64,000 bases of DNA from JACNJF01 sp050288105 (GTDB lineage Bacteria; Pseudomonadota; Gammaproteobacteria; GCA-001735895): NCBI GenBank assembly GCA_050288105.1, contig JBNKDE010000006.1:62001-126000 (forward strand), in the 5' to 3' direction. Every line of letters starts with the position of its first letter. Position 1 is the first letter of the stretch. The position numbers were made by a program, and so were the translations under genes. The notes below the pieces were generated by a model, which ran no database searches, was not told the DNA's origin, and saw only the letters and a list, made by a program, of their open reading frames with translations. Shown here piece after piece: positions 18,131 through 26,420 of the stretch.

Positions 18131-19197
18131 TTCTAGCCCGTTACCTCGCCTTACATATATACAAGGGAAGCATTATGGTGCTGCTGATTTTAATCAGCCT
18201 GAGCCTGTTCTATACCATGGTCAGAGAACTCGATCATATTGGAGAAGGGAGTTATGGTGTCATCCAGATGTTGCAGTTTCTTGCATTAAAAACACCTGCG
18301 CTCAGCATCGACTTTATGCCTCTGGCAGTTTTGCTGGGCAGTATCCTGAGTCTTGGCAATCTCGCCAGTGGCAGTGAAATCATTGCCATGCAGTCTTCCG
18401 GGGTATCGGTTAAAAAGTTACTGACCTCCGTATCGTTAGCGGCCTTGTTGGTCGCATTATTTAACCTTGTGGTAGGAAATTTCGTAGTTCCCGAAAGCGA
18501 AACCTATGCGCGGGAATTTCGTACCTCGCATATACAGTCACGAATCAGCATTAATGGTCGCGCAGGCGTCTGGATAAAAGACGAAAATAATGTAGTTCAT
18601 ATCCAAAGACTGTTTCCTGATGGTAACGCAAAAGGGATTAAGATCTACCATATGGATGCTGAAGATAAACTGCTTAGCACGACGCTGGCTGATAAAGCGA
18701 TGGCAGAAGAACAGGGCTGGTTACTGGTTAATGTTAAACAGACGACGTTAAATGAGGATCATTTAACCGTAGAACAGTTTGACCAGCAGATCTACGCCGG
18801 ACAGTTGAGTAACAAACTGTTGGGTTCCCTGGCAACAGATCCTTACCAGATGTCTATCAAGGATCTTTCCAACTATATTGACTTCCTGGATGAAAATTCA
18901 CTCAACCATAAAGCAGAATCTCTATATCTGTGGCGTAAAATCTACAGTCCACTGGGTATTATTGTGATGGCGGTACTGGCCATACCATTTGTACTGGGCT
19001 CACAACGGCAGAGCAACACAGGGCAGCGGGTTTTGATTGGTATTTTGCTAGGACTACTCTATGTAGTAATGAATAAATTACTGATTCAGCTTGGCGAGCA
19101 GTTAAATCTACTACCATTTATCAACGCGTTATTGCCGACTTTAATTTTTATTCTGTTAACAGCCTGGTTAATTCGGCGAAAACTTCTGGTTACCTAA
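18127..19197 (+). CDS. lptG: LPS export permease LptG
   Basis: A 356-residue partner of LptF. It opens MILARYLALHIYKGS, typical of LptG, with TM segments near residues 12-32, 60-82 and 98-120, a periplasmic domain and a C-terminal TM triplet. I took the ATG at 18127, which overlaps the lptF stop. A longer frame opening at 18022 lies wholly within lptF and is rejected. The lptG stop overlaps the end of the convergent RDD gene by four bases. Confidence 0.95.
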   Translation: MILARYLALHIYKGSIMVLLILISLSLFYTMVRELDHIGEGSYGVIQMLQFLALKTPALSIDFMPLAVLLGSILSLGNLASGSEIIAMQSSGVSVKKLLTSVSLAALLVALFNLVVGNFVVPESETYAREFRTSHIQSRISINGRAGVWIKDENNVVHIQRLFPDGNAKGIKIYHMDAEDKLLSTTLADKAMAEEQGWLLVNVKQTTLNEDHLTVEQFDQQIYAGQLSNKLLGSLATDPYQMSIKDLSNYIDFLDENSLNHKAESLYLWRKIYSPLGIIVMAVLAIPFVLGSQRQSNTGQRVLIGILLGLLYVVMNKLLIQLGEQLNLLPFINALLPTLIFILLTAWLIRRKLLVT

Positions 19198-19715
19198 TCT
19201 TCGGCGGGATTTTTTTCCATCAATTTTGATACATCAATGATTCTGGTTTGACTGAGCCGATCGTGCAGCGTGTAGGGCCGAAAGAGTCTGACCAGATAAC
19301 CCAGTAGAAAAAATATGACGACGACAATCGCTTCAGTTTTTGAGTCTTTAATCAAATTCAGGTAAGCATTGAGTCCGATAAAGGTTACTGGTGCGATGGA
19401 TGCGAGAATTAATCTTAAAAATCCGATAGACCAGGCCGGGTTGTTTCCATATTCATCAATGATTCTGATTTTCCAGGCTTTCATGCCCAGTGTCTGTCCA
19501 TCTTTTTTCCAGAACCCGCTATAAAAAATAAATAAAATGCAAAGCACATAGATGTTATATAAAGGGCCTGTAATTGCTTCGCCGTGATTAAATGGTAGCA
19601 ATATGGCTGTTGCTATAAATAACAAAGCAGCAATTAACAAACTATCGTAAAGCATCGCGATAAGTTGTTTTAACAGTCCGGCGGGAGGGCATTCAAGTAA
19701 AAGTTTGTGCTGCAT
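19194..19715 (-). CDS. RDD-family membrane protein
   Basis: A 173-residue membrane protein. The motif KDGQTLGMKAWKIRI, characteristic of RDD proteins, is at about residues 71-85, and a second conserved piece ends PYTLHDRLSQTRII. Hydrophobic segments are at about 22-43, 50-68, 98-118 and 130-150. RDD genes frequently sit tail-to-tail with lptG in gammaproteobacteria. Transport or membrane-stress roles have been suggested for some members, but none can be assigned here. Confidence 0.85.
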   Translation of the reverse strand: MQHKLLLECPPAGLLKQLIAMLYDSLLIAALLFIATAILLPFNHGEAITGPLYNIYVLCILFIFYSGFWKKDGQTLGMKAWKIRIIDEYGNNPAWSIGFLRLILASIAPVTFIGLNAYLNLIKDSKTEAIVVVIFFLLGYLVRLFRPYTLHDRLSQTRIIDVSKLMEKNPAED

Positions 19716-19780
19716 TATGATTAATTTATAAAAAACAGACGCATATATTAAAAAAGTTTGTCATAATCAACAATCAATTG

Positions 19781-19808
19781 TTGAAAAATTAAAAACCCTT
19801 TTTATAAT
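19781..19808 (+). promoter_or_regulatory. Sigma70-type promoter of the H1-like gene
   Basis: TTGAAA at 19781-19786 and a perfect TATAAT at 19803-19808, spacer 16 bases, about 35 bases before the start codon, in an A+T-rich stretch. A GGAAC block precedes the ATG as ribosome site. Confidence 0.65.
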
Positions 19809-19843
19809 CATGCTTACGTTAACCCACCCAACAGGAACAGCAA

Positions 19844-20269
19844 ATGGCAATTAAGAAAAAAACAGTTAAGTCTAAAAAGAGTGCAGTTAAAAAAACTGCT
19901 GTTAAAAAAACTGCTATGAAAAAAGCAGCTTCACGTGGTCGTCCAAAGGTTGCAAAAAAAGCGCCTGCTAAAAAAGCAGTAGCTAAAAAGGCGCCAGCAA
20001 AAAAAGCGGTTTCTGCATCTCCTTCAGCTACAGATCGTATGAAGGCATTAAAAGCAGAACTTGCTGCTGTTAAAGCCGAGCTGAAAGCTAGCCAGAAAAA
20101 AGAAGCTGGTCTGACAAAGATCGTAAATAACATGAGTGCTTCAGTTGAGAAAGCTGCTGCCGCTCTGGTTAAGAAAGAAATGTCAGGTCTGGCTAAAGCG
20201 CTTAAGCCTAAAGCAAAAAAGAAAAAAGCTAAGAAAGCAGCTCCTGCTCCAGCAGCGGATGCAAGTTGA
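19844..20269 (+). CDS. Histone H1-like Lys/Ala-rich nucleoid protein
   Basis: A 141-residue protein. The first 70 residues consist of repeated KKTAVKK, KKAPAKK and AKKAP units, and the last 30 are again Lys/Ala-rich. Between them, residues 65-115 form a likely coiled-coil helix (MKALKAELAAVKAELKAS). This matches the bacterial histone H1-like group, which compacts DNA or modulates transcription. It stands alone with a clear promoter and a strong terminator, so it is likely expressed highly. Such repeats vary in number between strains. Confidence 0.85.
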   Translation: MAIKKKTVKSKKSAVKKTAVKKTAMKKAASRGRPKVAKKAPAKKAVAKKAPAKKAVSASPSATDRMKALKAELAAVKAELKASQKKEAGLTKIVNNMSASVEKAAAALVKKEMSGLAKALKPKAKKKKAKKAAPAPAADAS

Positions 20270-20291
20270 TAAGTTAAACTAACTTGTTGAT

Positions 20292-20326
20292 AAAAAGGCA
20301 CATTTCATGATGTGCCTTTTTTTTTG
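20292..20326 (+). terminator. Rho-independent terminator of the H1-like gene
   Basis: AAAAGGCACA (20294-20303) pairs perfectly with TGTGCCTTTT (20311-20320) around a seven-base loop, followed by an unbroken T tract. Confidence 0.9.
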
Positions 20327-20527
20327 CCTTAGCTTTTTAATCGGTATAAAGTTGTATCTCTAAGTGCGAGTTATGTAGATTAACTTCGCTCAAGGTATGC
20401 AGCAAAAATCCATTTCACTGGTAAAAAAGAGTTCAGTGATTGGCCAATCCACCATAAGGTTGTTATAAAATATTTACCGGCAGCGTTCCTGACCTGACAT
20501 TCAGACATTTAAAATAGTGCTTAAATA

Positions 20528-21433
20528 ATGACGCCCCTACAGCAGTCTGAAATTAAAATAGATCAGTTTATTGATAACATCTGGTCAGAAAAAGGGCTAT
20601 CCCGACATACTCTTGATGCTTACCAACGCGATCTTACGTTATTTGCCCGGTGGCTGGATAAGCAGAATAAATCGATACTCGAAACAGATCAGTCATTAAT
20701 ACAAAAATACCTCGCCTATCGTGTAGACAACCATTCTTCGGCACGAACCAACGCTCGATTGTTATCTACCTTGAAACAATATTTCCGTTATCAGGTTCGT
20801 AGTGGGCAGCGGCAGGATAATCCAAGTGAGTTAATAAGCGCGCCTAAAATCATGCGATTATTACCAGACAGTTTAACTGAAAATGACATGGAACAGCTGT
20901 TAATGGCACCGGATGTTGAAAGTGACTACGGTTTGCGTGATCGCTGTATGCTGGAACTGATGTATTCATCAGGGTTGCGTGTTAGCGAGCTGGTTTCACT
21001 GGAACTCAATCAGGTAAATCATAATCTTGGGCTGGTCAGGCTGACGGGTAAAGGGAATAAAGAACGTGTTATTCCGGTAGGAGAAGAAGCCCTGTACTGG
21101 TTAAAGCAGTACAGCAATCAGGGGCGTCCGCAGCTGGTTAAGCCGCATGTGCGTAGTGATGCACTGTTTTTATCCAGTCGTGGTAGTGCGATTACACGAC
21201 AGGCTTTCTGGCAACATATAAAAAAATACCTGTTAATTGCAGGAATCAAGACCAGCTTCTCTCCGCATTCATTGCGACATGCTTTTGCGACACATTTACT
21301 GAATCACGGGGCAGATTTGCGCACTGTACAGATGTTATTGGGCCATAGCGATCTATCCACTACTCAGATTTACACACATATTGCCCAGGCGCGATTACAG
21401 GCATTACATGAAACCCATCATCCGCGCGGCTAA
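20528..21433 (+). CDS. xerD: Tyrosine recombinase XerD
   Basis: A 301-residue site-specific recombinase that resolves chromosome dimers at dif with XerC and FtsK. Catalytic residues are complete: R151 in SSGLRVSEL, K175 in GKGNK, H247 and R250 in HSLRH, H273 in LLGHS and the nucleophile Y282 in TTQIYTH. The N-terminal SAM-like domain covers about residues 10-95. XerD rather than XerC from the length and motif wording (ADLRTVQMLLGHSDLSTTQIYTH is typical). It leads a rightward run with the AlaX and FAD oxidase genes. Confidence 0.94.
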   Translation: MTPLQQSEIKIDQFIDNIWSEKGLSRHTLDAYQRDLTLFARWLDKQNKSILETDQSLIQKYLAYRVDNHSSARTNARLLSTLKQYFRYQVRSGQRQDNPSELISAPKIMRLLPDSLTENDMEQLLMAPDVESDYGLRDRCMLELMYSSGLRVSELVSLELNQVNHNLGLVRLTGKGNKERVIPVGEEALYWLKQYSNQGRPQLVKPHVRSDALFLSSRGSAITRQAFWQHIKKYLLIAGIKTSFSPHSLRHAFATHLLNHGADLRTVQMLLGHSDLSTTQIYTHIAQARLQALHETHHPRG

Positions 21434-21454
21434 CGCGTATTATTGGAGTGAACG

Positions 21455-22093
21455 ATGACCAGGAAAATATTCTGGGATGATCCTTACCTGAGACAGCTAA
21501 ATACCCGGATAAACTCGGTTAACGGCGACGAAGTGACTGTTGATGCAACCATTTTTTATGCATTTTCGGGTGGTCAGGAAAGTGACCATGGAACATTCAA
21601 TGACTTGCCGGTTATTGAAGCCAGAAAATCAGCTGAGGACATTATCTACACCCTGCCTGCGCAACATGGCTTACAAAAAGATGATGAAGTCTTCATGCAG
21701 ATTGACTGGTCGCGTCGCTATCGTTTGATGCGTCTGCATTTTGCTGCAGAAGTGGTACTGGAGCTTGTGTATCAATTTCATCACGGTATTGAAAAGATCG
21801 GTGCACATATTGCTGAGGATAAAGCCAGGCTTGATTTCGCCTGGCCGCAGAATATTTCAGCAATATTTCCACAGCTACAGGATCAGCTTGAGCAACTGGT
21901 TGCAGCAGATCGCCCCATCCTGAGTCGGTTCAGTGATGAGGCGATGCAACGCAGGTATTGGGAAGTGGAAGGCTTCGCGCGCGTTCCCTGTGGCGGAACG
22001 CACCTGAAATCAACTGCAGAGATCGGTCAGGTCGCGCTTAAACGAAAAAATATCGGCAGCCAGAAAGAGCGCATTGAAATCAGGCTGCAGTAA
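21455..22093 (+). CDS. Alanyl-tRNA editing protein, AlaX type
   Basis: A 212-residue stand-alone editing domain that deacylates mischarged tRNA-Ala, related to the AlaRS editing domain. The C-terminal zinc motif CGGTH is intact (C179, H183), and YAFSGGQESD and RRYRLMRLHFAAE match the family. The upstream zinc motif, usually HxxxH, reads H95-F-A-A-E99 here, so Glu may replace the second His. From memory this is a shared feature of one proteobacterial subfamily, not a defect. It follows xerD by 21 bases and probably shares its transcript. Confidence 0.88.
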   Translation: MTRKIFWDDPYLRQLNTRINSVNGDEVTVDATIFYAFSGGQESDHGTFNDLPVIEARKSAEDIIYTLPAQHGLQKDDEVFMQIDWSRRYRLMRLHFAAEVVLELVYQFHHGIEKIGAHIAEDKARLDFAWPQNISAIFPQLQDQLEQLVAADRPILSRFSDEAMQRRYWEVEGFARVPCGGTHLKSTAEIGQVALKRKNIGSQKERIEIRLQ

Positions 22094-22134
22094 ATCCTTT
22101 AATACTTTTTTGAGCAATACGTCAGGTAATCATT

Positions 22135-23514
22135 ATGAATACAGAATCGCGACAACAGGCAATACAGCAATTGAAGCAACGCTTTGGCGAACAGTTAACC
22201 CAGAATCCGAGCCTGCTTGAACAGCATGGCAGGGATGAGGGAGGGTATGAAGCCCATAACCCGGATGCTGTATTGTTTGCAGCCAGCACCGAAGACGTTA
22301 GTGAGGCATTGAAGATCTGTCATCAATACAGGATGCCGGTGATTGCATTTGGTGCAGGTACTTCTATCGAGGGGCAGATCCAGGCCTTGCAGGGCGGGCT
22401 GAGTATCGATCTTAGCGCGATGAACAAGGTGCTGGAGATTAATCAGGAAGACATGGACTGCCGCGTGCAGGCAGGCGTCAAACGTCATCAACTGGCACAT
22501 GAGATTCGGGATACTGGACTGTTCTTTTCGGTAGATCCGGGTGCTGATGCCAGCCTGGGAGGGATGGCTGCTACCGGGGCTTCCGGCACCAATACGGTTC
22601 GCTATGGCACAATTCGTGAAAATGTACGTGGGCTTACCGTGGTACTGGCTGATGGCAGTATTATCAAAACGGGTGGGCGTGCACGTAAATCCTCATCAGG
22701 CTATGACCTCACGCATCTGTTTATCGGTTCTGAAGGAACCCTGGGTATCATCACCGAGCTGACGGTAAAACTACATGGATTGCAGGAAGCGATTTCTTCT
22801 GCTGTTTGCAGCTTCCCCAGTATTCAGGCCGCAGTAACTACCGTGATACAGGCGATTCAGTACGGTATACCGGTTGCTCGCATGGAATTACTGGATGCCA
22901 CCGCAATACGAGCCATTAATGCCTATTCGAAAATGGACTATCCGCAACAACCACATCTGTTTATGGAGTTTCACGGTTCGCAGGCGAGTGTGCAGGAGCA
23001 GGCAGAGCAGGTGCAGCAGCTGGCTTCTGAACAGGGTGGAGAGTCCTTTGAGTGGGCCACCAAAACCGAAGAGCGCAATCGAATCCTAAAGGCAAGACAC
23101 GATGCCTATCCGGCAGCATTGGCGTCTCGACCCGGATGCAAACCTGTAACTACCGATGTCTGTGTACCCATCTCACGACTGGCTGAGTGTATTGCAGGTA
23201 CTGAAGCGATGATTGCTAAAACAGATCTTACATCGATCATTCTGGGGCATGTGGGCGATGGAAATTTCCATTTACTAATCTTGCCTGATGCGCATAACCC
23301 CGACCAGATTGCAGAAGCCAAGGCGATTAATCATAAGCTGGTCAATCTGGCGTTATCGATGGAAGGCACCTGTACGGGTGAGCATGGAGTTGGTATGGGT
23401 AAGATAGATTTTCTGGCAAAAGAGCATCCGACTGGTGTGGTTGTGATGAAGCAGATCAAACACTGCCTTGACCCGCTGGGTATTTTGAATCCAGGGAAAT
23501 TATTTACAGATTGA
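22135..23514 (+). CDS. FAD-linked oxidase, GlcD/D-lactate dehydrogenase type
   Basis: A 459-residue flavoprotein of the FAD-binding PCMH/FAD-oxidase C family. The FAD-binding segment FGAGTSIEGQ and the following VDPGADASLGGMAATGASGTNTVRYGT block are typical, and the C-terminal domain has HVGDGNFH and CTGEHGVGMGK with conserved His. The usual reaction is oxidation of a D-2-hydroxyacid, such as D-lactate or glycolate, with electrons passed to the respiratory chain. The substrate cannot be fixed from sequence. No glcE or glcF partner is next to it, which favours a single-subunit D-lactate dehydrogenase-like enzyme. Confidence 0.88.
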   Translation: MNTESRQQAIQQLKQRFGEQLTQNPSLLEQHGRDEGGYEAHNPDAVLFAASTEDVSEALKICHQYRMPVIAFGAGTSIEGQIQALQGGLSIDLSAMNKVLEINQEDMDCRVQAGVKRHQLAHEIRDTGLFFSVDPGADASLGGMAATGASGTNTVRYGTIRENVRGLTVVLADGSIIKTGGRARKSSSGYDLTHLFIGSEGTLGIITELTVKLHGLQEAISSAVCSFPSIQAAVTTVIQAIQYGIPVARMELLDATAIRAINAYSKMDYPQQPHLFMEFHGSQASVQEQAEQVQQLASEQGGESFEWATKTEERNRILKARHDAYPAALASRPGCKPVTTDVCVPISRLAECIAGTEAMIAKTDLTSIILGHVGDGNFHLLILPDAHNPDQIAEAKAINHKLVNLALSMEGTCTGEHGVGMGKIDFLAKEHPTGVVVMKQIKHCLDPLGILNPGKLFTD

Positions 23515-23517
23515 TGC

Positions 23518-23534
23518 TTGACCTGTCTACAGGT
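23518..23534 (+). promoter_or_regulatory. Candidate MerR-type operator/promoter
   Basis: The palindrome ACCTGT-CT-ACAGGT (23521-23534) follows a TTGACC hexamer (23518-23523) directly, as in MerR-family promoters where the dyad fills a long -35/-10 spacer. With a 19-base spacer the -10 would be CATCGT, a weak match. It lies 43 bases before the MerR gene, so autoregulation is the natural reading, not proven. Confidence 0.4.
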
Positions 23535-23577
23535 TATGGGTTCATCGTCTGGGTTCGACGCAATCAGGGTAATATGA

Positions 23578-24090
23578 ATGTTAACGGTTACGGAACTTGC
23601 CAGGAAATGTGATATCTCTCGCGCCAGTATTCTGTTTTATGAACGTAAAGGTCTGTTAAAACCGGCATTACGTTCTCAAAACGGATACAGATGGTATGGC
23701 GAAGCAGAGCTGGATCGTTTACAGAAAATTATCTCCTATCGTTCCTATGGAATACCCGTGGCAGAAATATCGACTCTGGTTGATCGAGGTAATGCAGAAA
23801 TACAGGCCGAAATATTGAAGGCTCAGTTCCATAAACTGGAGCAGGCGATCTCTGCATTGCGTCAACAGCAAAGCGCCATTGTGGCACTTTTACAGCAACC
23901 AGAACTTATGGAGACAAAAATGGTAACCAAGCAACGTTGGGTAGAAATCATGCAGGCGTCGGGATTCACTGAGTCTGATATGGTTAAATGGCACCAGAAT
24001 TTTGAGAAAATGGAGCCGCAGGAGCATCAGAAATTCCTTGAATCCTTAGGTATAGAAAAAGATGAAATCCTGAAAATCAGGGGCCTGTAA
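23578..24090 (+). CDS. MerR-family transcriptional regulator
   Basis: A 170-residue regulator. The N-terminal winged helix reads TVTELARKCDISRASILFYERKGLLKP, the classic MerR DNA-binding domain. A long dimerisation helix follows (about 75-105), then a C-terminal section of about 60 residues rich in charged helices. I see no cysteine pair for metal binding. A stress or ligand-binding role is therefore more likely than heavy metals. A palindrome lies upstream. The divergent-tail SMR pump gene ends shortly after it, but is not obviously its target. Confidence 0.88.
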   Translation: MLTVTELARKCDISRASILFYERKGLLKPALRSQNGYRWYGEAELDRLQKIISYRSYGIPVAEISTLVDRGNAEIQAEILKAQFHKLEQAISALRQQQSAIVALLQQPELMETKMVTKQRWVEIMQASGFTESDMVKWHQNFEKMEPQEHQKFLESLGIEKDEILKIRGL

Positions 24091-24108
24091 GGTTTTTATT
24101 CGGAGATT

Positions 24109-24139
24109 GCTATACAGGCATTCAAAATGTCTGTATAGC
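24109..24139. terminator. Hairpin between convergent genes
   Basis: GCTATACAG (24109-24117) pairs with CTGTATAGC (24131-24139) around a 13-base loop. There is no long T tract, so termination is plausible on position only, between convergent MerR and SMR genes. Confidence 0.4.
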
Positions 24140-24157
24140 ATCAGGCTACAAGCAGTA

Positions 24158-24487
24158 TTAATGCCCTATAGTTTTAGAAAATACATTCATAACTACCACC
24201 CCTGAGATGATCAAAATCATGCCGATAATCGCTGGAAGGTCTGGTATTTGCTTGAATACTACAGCGGCCACGATTGCGACCAGGACAATGCCCAGCCCTG
24301 CCCATATTGCATAAGCGATCCCAATGGGTATTGTTCTAAGTACAAGAGACAGGAAATAAAACGCAATACCATATCCCACAATAACCAGAATAATCGGACC
24401 TAATTTTGTAAATTCTTCGGAGGCTTTTAAGGCATTTGTCGCAATGACTTCAGCCACTATCGCGATGGTTAGATACCAGTATCCCAT
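24158..24487 (-). CDS. Small multidrug resistance (SMR) efflux protein, EmrE-like
   Basis: A 109-residue protein with four membrane helices at about residues 3-23, 32-50, 57-79 and 86-103. The essential glutamate of helix 1 is present (AIVAEVIAT), and helix 3 contains AIWAGLGIVLVAIV, typical of EmrE-type drug/proton antiporters rather than Gdx/SugE. It works as an antiparallel dimer in the inner membrane. Single gene, 35 bases after the glycosylase gene on the same strand. Substrate not predictable. Confidence 0.88.
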   Translation of the reverse strand: MGYWYLTIAIVAEVIATNALKASEEFTKLGPIILVIVGYGIAFYFLSLVLRTIPIGIAYAIWAGLGIVLVAIVAAVVFKQIPDLPAIIGMILIISGVVVMNVFSKTIGH

Positions 24488-24522
24488 TTTTCACCTGTGT
24501 GTTGATGTTCTGAACTCATTAG

Positions 24523-25230
24523 TTAGCTATCTAAGCCTGAGCCTGATAACACCTTATTCTCGCCGACAGAATAAGCCATGATCATACTCAACTGGCGGTA
24601 GGAAAAACCGGTTTCCTGATGCCAGTGATCAAAGGCTTGCTGAATCAGCTTAAGGTCTTTCTGACTGGATGGGTTATCAGAGATTTCAAGCCCCGCCAGT
24701 TGCAGACACAGAATGACATCACGCGTTAACGCAAAACTCTCTACCCCGACGTGCTGCAGAAAATATTGACCTGTATTGCCACCTAGACGGCTACCTTTTG
24801 TTTTCAGAAAACGGAACAGACCCACGAAATCGGTTTGCGGCCAATCGGCCAGGAAACGACCAAAGCCACCATACTCGCCAGAGGTTTCATTCACAAACCA
24901 GAGATTATGCCTGACCGCGTTAATCTTCTGTCGATGACGCACAATTCTCATGTCCTGCATATAGGCATTCCAGTCGTCATCAGATAGCTTCATCAAGCGA
25001 GATGGATCAAAATCAAAAAAAGCCTGCTGAAAGGTGGGCCATTTCTGGTTAATGACGCGCCACACAAAGCCGGACTGAAAGATACTTCGAGTCATCTCTT
25101 GCAGGAAGTAGCTATCGGGTTTTGCGGATAATGCCTCTGCTGAGGTGATTTCGGGTAGCAGGCTATTCAGGGCTTCTTTGCCACCTTTTCGTTTTATGGC
25201 TCGGTTATGGATGGTTTTGAAGGAGTTCAT
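24523..25230 (-). CDS. DNA-3-methyladenine glycosylase I-like protein
   Basis: A 235-residue protein of the Tag family of base-excision repair. Conserved blocks include SGFVWRVINQKWPTFQQAF, the RLGGNTGQYFLQHVGVESFALTRDV segment resembling the helix-hairpin-helix-like core, and a helical tail. E. coli Tag has 187 residues and a zinc snap made of Cys/His residues near both ends. Those cysteines are not evident here, so this belongs to a longer, zinc-free branch. Role: removes methylated adenine from DNA. It is followed closely by the SMR gene on the same strand. Confidence 0.72.
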   Translation of the reverse strand: MNSFKTIHNRAIKRKGGKEALNSLLPEITSAEALSAKPDSYFLQEMTRSIFQSGFVWRVINQKWPTFQQAFFDFDPSRLMKLSDDDWNAYMQDMRIVRHRQKINAVRHNLWFVNETSGEYGGFGRFLADWPQTDFVGLFRFLKTKGSRLGGNTGQYFLQHVGVESFALTRDVILCLQLAGLEISDNPSSQKDLKLIQQAFDHWHQETGFSYRQLSMIMAYSVGENKVLSGSGLDS

Positions 25231-25261
25231 TAGATCGATGCTTGTTGCTATTTATTAAATA

Positions 25262-25400
25262 GTGTCATTGCGAACCTAGTGACGCAATCCCTGTTGGTAA
25301 ATGGCAACTGGCCGGATAGGTATTTCACATGCCTATGTTGTGCTTACTCCATAGTAGCTGACGAGTAAGGATTAAGCACAGAAACCATAATTCGGAAAGC
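25262..25400 (+). repeat. Decayed composite repeat, copy R9
   Basis: GTCATTGCGAACCTAG...GCAATCCC is followed by CCGGATAG and TTTCACATGCC, the same order as at 7996-8066. Only the 5' modules are recognisable. Confidence 0.5.
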
Positions 25401-25441
25401 CTCTAAATTTAGATAGATTGCCGGGCCAATACACGAATCGA

Positions 25442-26305
25442 TTAATGCAACAACGTAAACATCCGACGTCGATAAGTCTTAACCAGGGGGTTTTCAGCGC
25501 CTAAAATTTCAAAAATTTCCAGCAATCCTTTACGCCCGGCATCATCCTTAAAGCTGCGATCTTTCGTCATAATGTCGAGCAGAATCTTGATCGCTTCTTC
25601 GAACTGTCCAGCGGCGGTGAGGTAATCACTCATCTGCAACAGCGCGTCCAGGTCATCCGGGTTTTGTTTCAGGCGCTGTTCGATTTCTGCGGGGTCTCCT
25701 GCCTGCTGCAGCTTCACCGCGAGTTTGATTTGCGCCATCATTTCGCGCACTTCGGCCTGGTCTTTTTCTTCATCGCTCAGCGTATCGATCAGCGCGGTGG
25801 CACTCTCGTAGTCGCCATCATTAGCGACCATTTTGGCAATATTGATTTTGAGTTTGGCATTCTTTGGGTCATCGGCCAGGGCCTTGTTCATCATATCCAG
25901 CGCATCCTGTTTGCGTCCTTCATGATAGGCCTGAACCGCGGCGCTCATGATTTCGTCAGATGCAGAGCGAATATGCTTGTCGAGGAACTTGCGTACCTCT
26001 GATTCGGGCTGGGCGCCCATGAATTCGTCCGCTATCTGTCCATTGATAAAGAGCTTGACGGTGGGCAGACTTTTAACACCGGCATGCGCGGCCAGTTCTC
26101 CCTGTTCGTCGCTGTTCACCTTGGCAAGAATGAACTTGCCTTGATATTCATCCGCCAGTCTGGTCAGTATGGGGATCAGTGCCTGGCAGGGCTGGCACCA
26201 GTCGGCCCAGAAATCAACCAGTACAGGCTGTTTAAAAGAGTTTTCGATGACCAGAGTGTTGAAGTTTTCGGCGGTGACGTTGTGAATAAAGGGAGAATCG
26301 CTCAT
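25442..26305 (-). CDS. cnoX: Thioredoxin-TPR co-chaperone, CnoX/YbbN-like
   Basis: A 287-residue protein with an N-terminal thioredoxin fold and a C-terminal TPR-like region (about residues 120-280). The active site WCQPC keeps both cysteines (C37, C40). E. coli CnoX has lost the first cysteine and acts as a chaperone that hands clients to GroEL and DnaK. With both cysteines present, this protein could keep dithiol-disulfide activity, as in some other bacterial CnoX proteins. Divergent from parE with a 115-base gap. Confidence 0.85.
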   Translation of the reverse strand: MSDSPFIHNVTAENFNTLVIENSFKQPVLVDFWADWCQPCQALIPILTRLADEYQGKFILAKVNSDEQGELAAHAGVKSLPTVKLFINGQIADEFMGAQPESEVRKFLDKHIRSASDEIMSAAVQAYHEGRKQDALDMMNKALADDPKNAKLKINIAKMVANDGDYESATALIDTLSDEEKDQAEVREMMAQIKLAVKLQQAGDPAEIEQRLKQNPDDLDALLQMSDYLTAAGQFEEAIKILLDIMTKDRSFKDDAGRKGLLEIFEILGAENPLVKTYRRRMFTLLH

Positions 26306-26420
26306 CAGGTGGCCCGAGTTTAAAACAAGATCGCATATATATAAGGATAACCGTTACAAAATCAAGCATGCGATATATACTTTCGCCGCATTAAAACCAA
26401 CAGTACGGAACTTAAGTCCA

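Noticed and set aside
19819..20301. Long minus-strand frame opposite the H1-like gene
   Set aside because: Antisense of a low-complexity Lys/Ala-rich gene; its Phe/Ala-rich product is the expected mirror.
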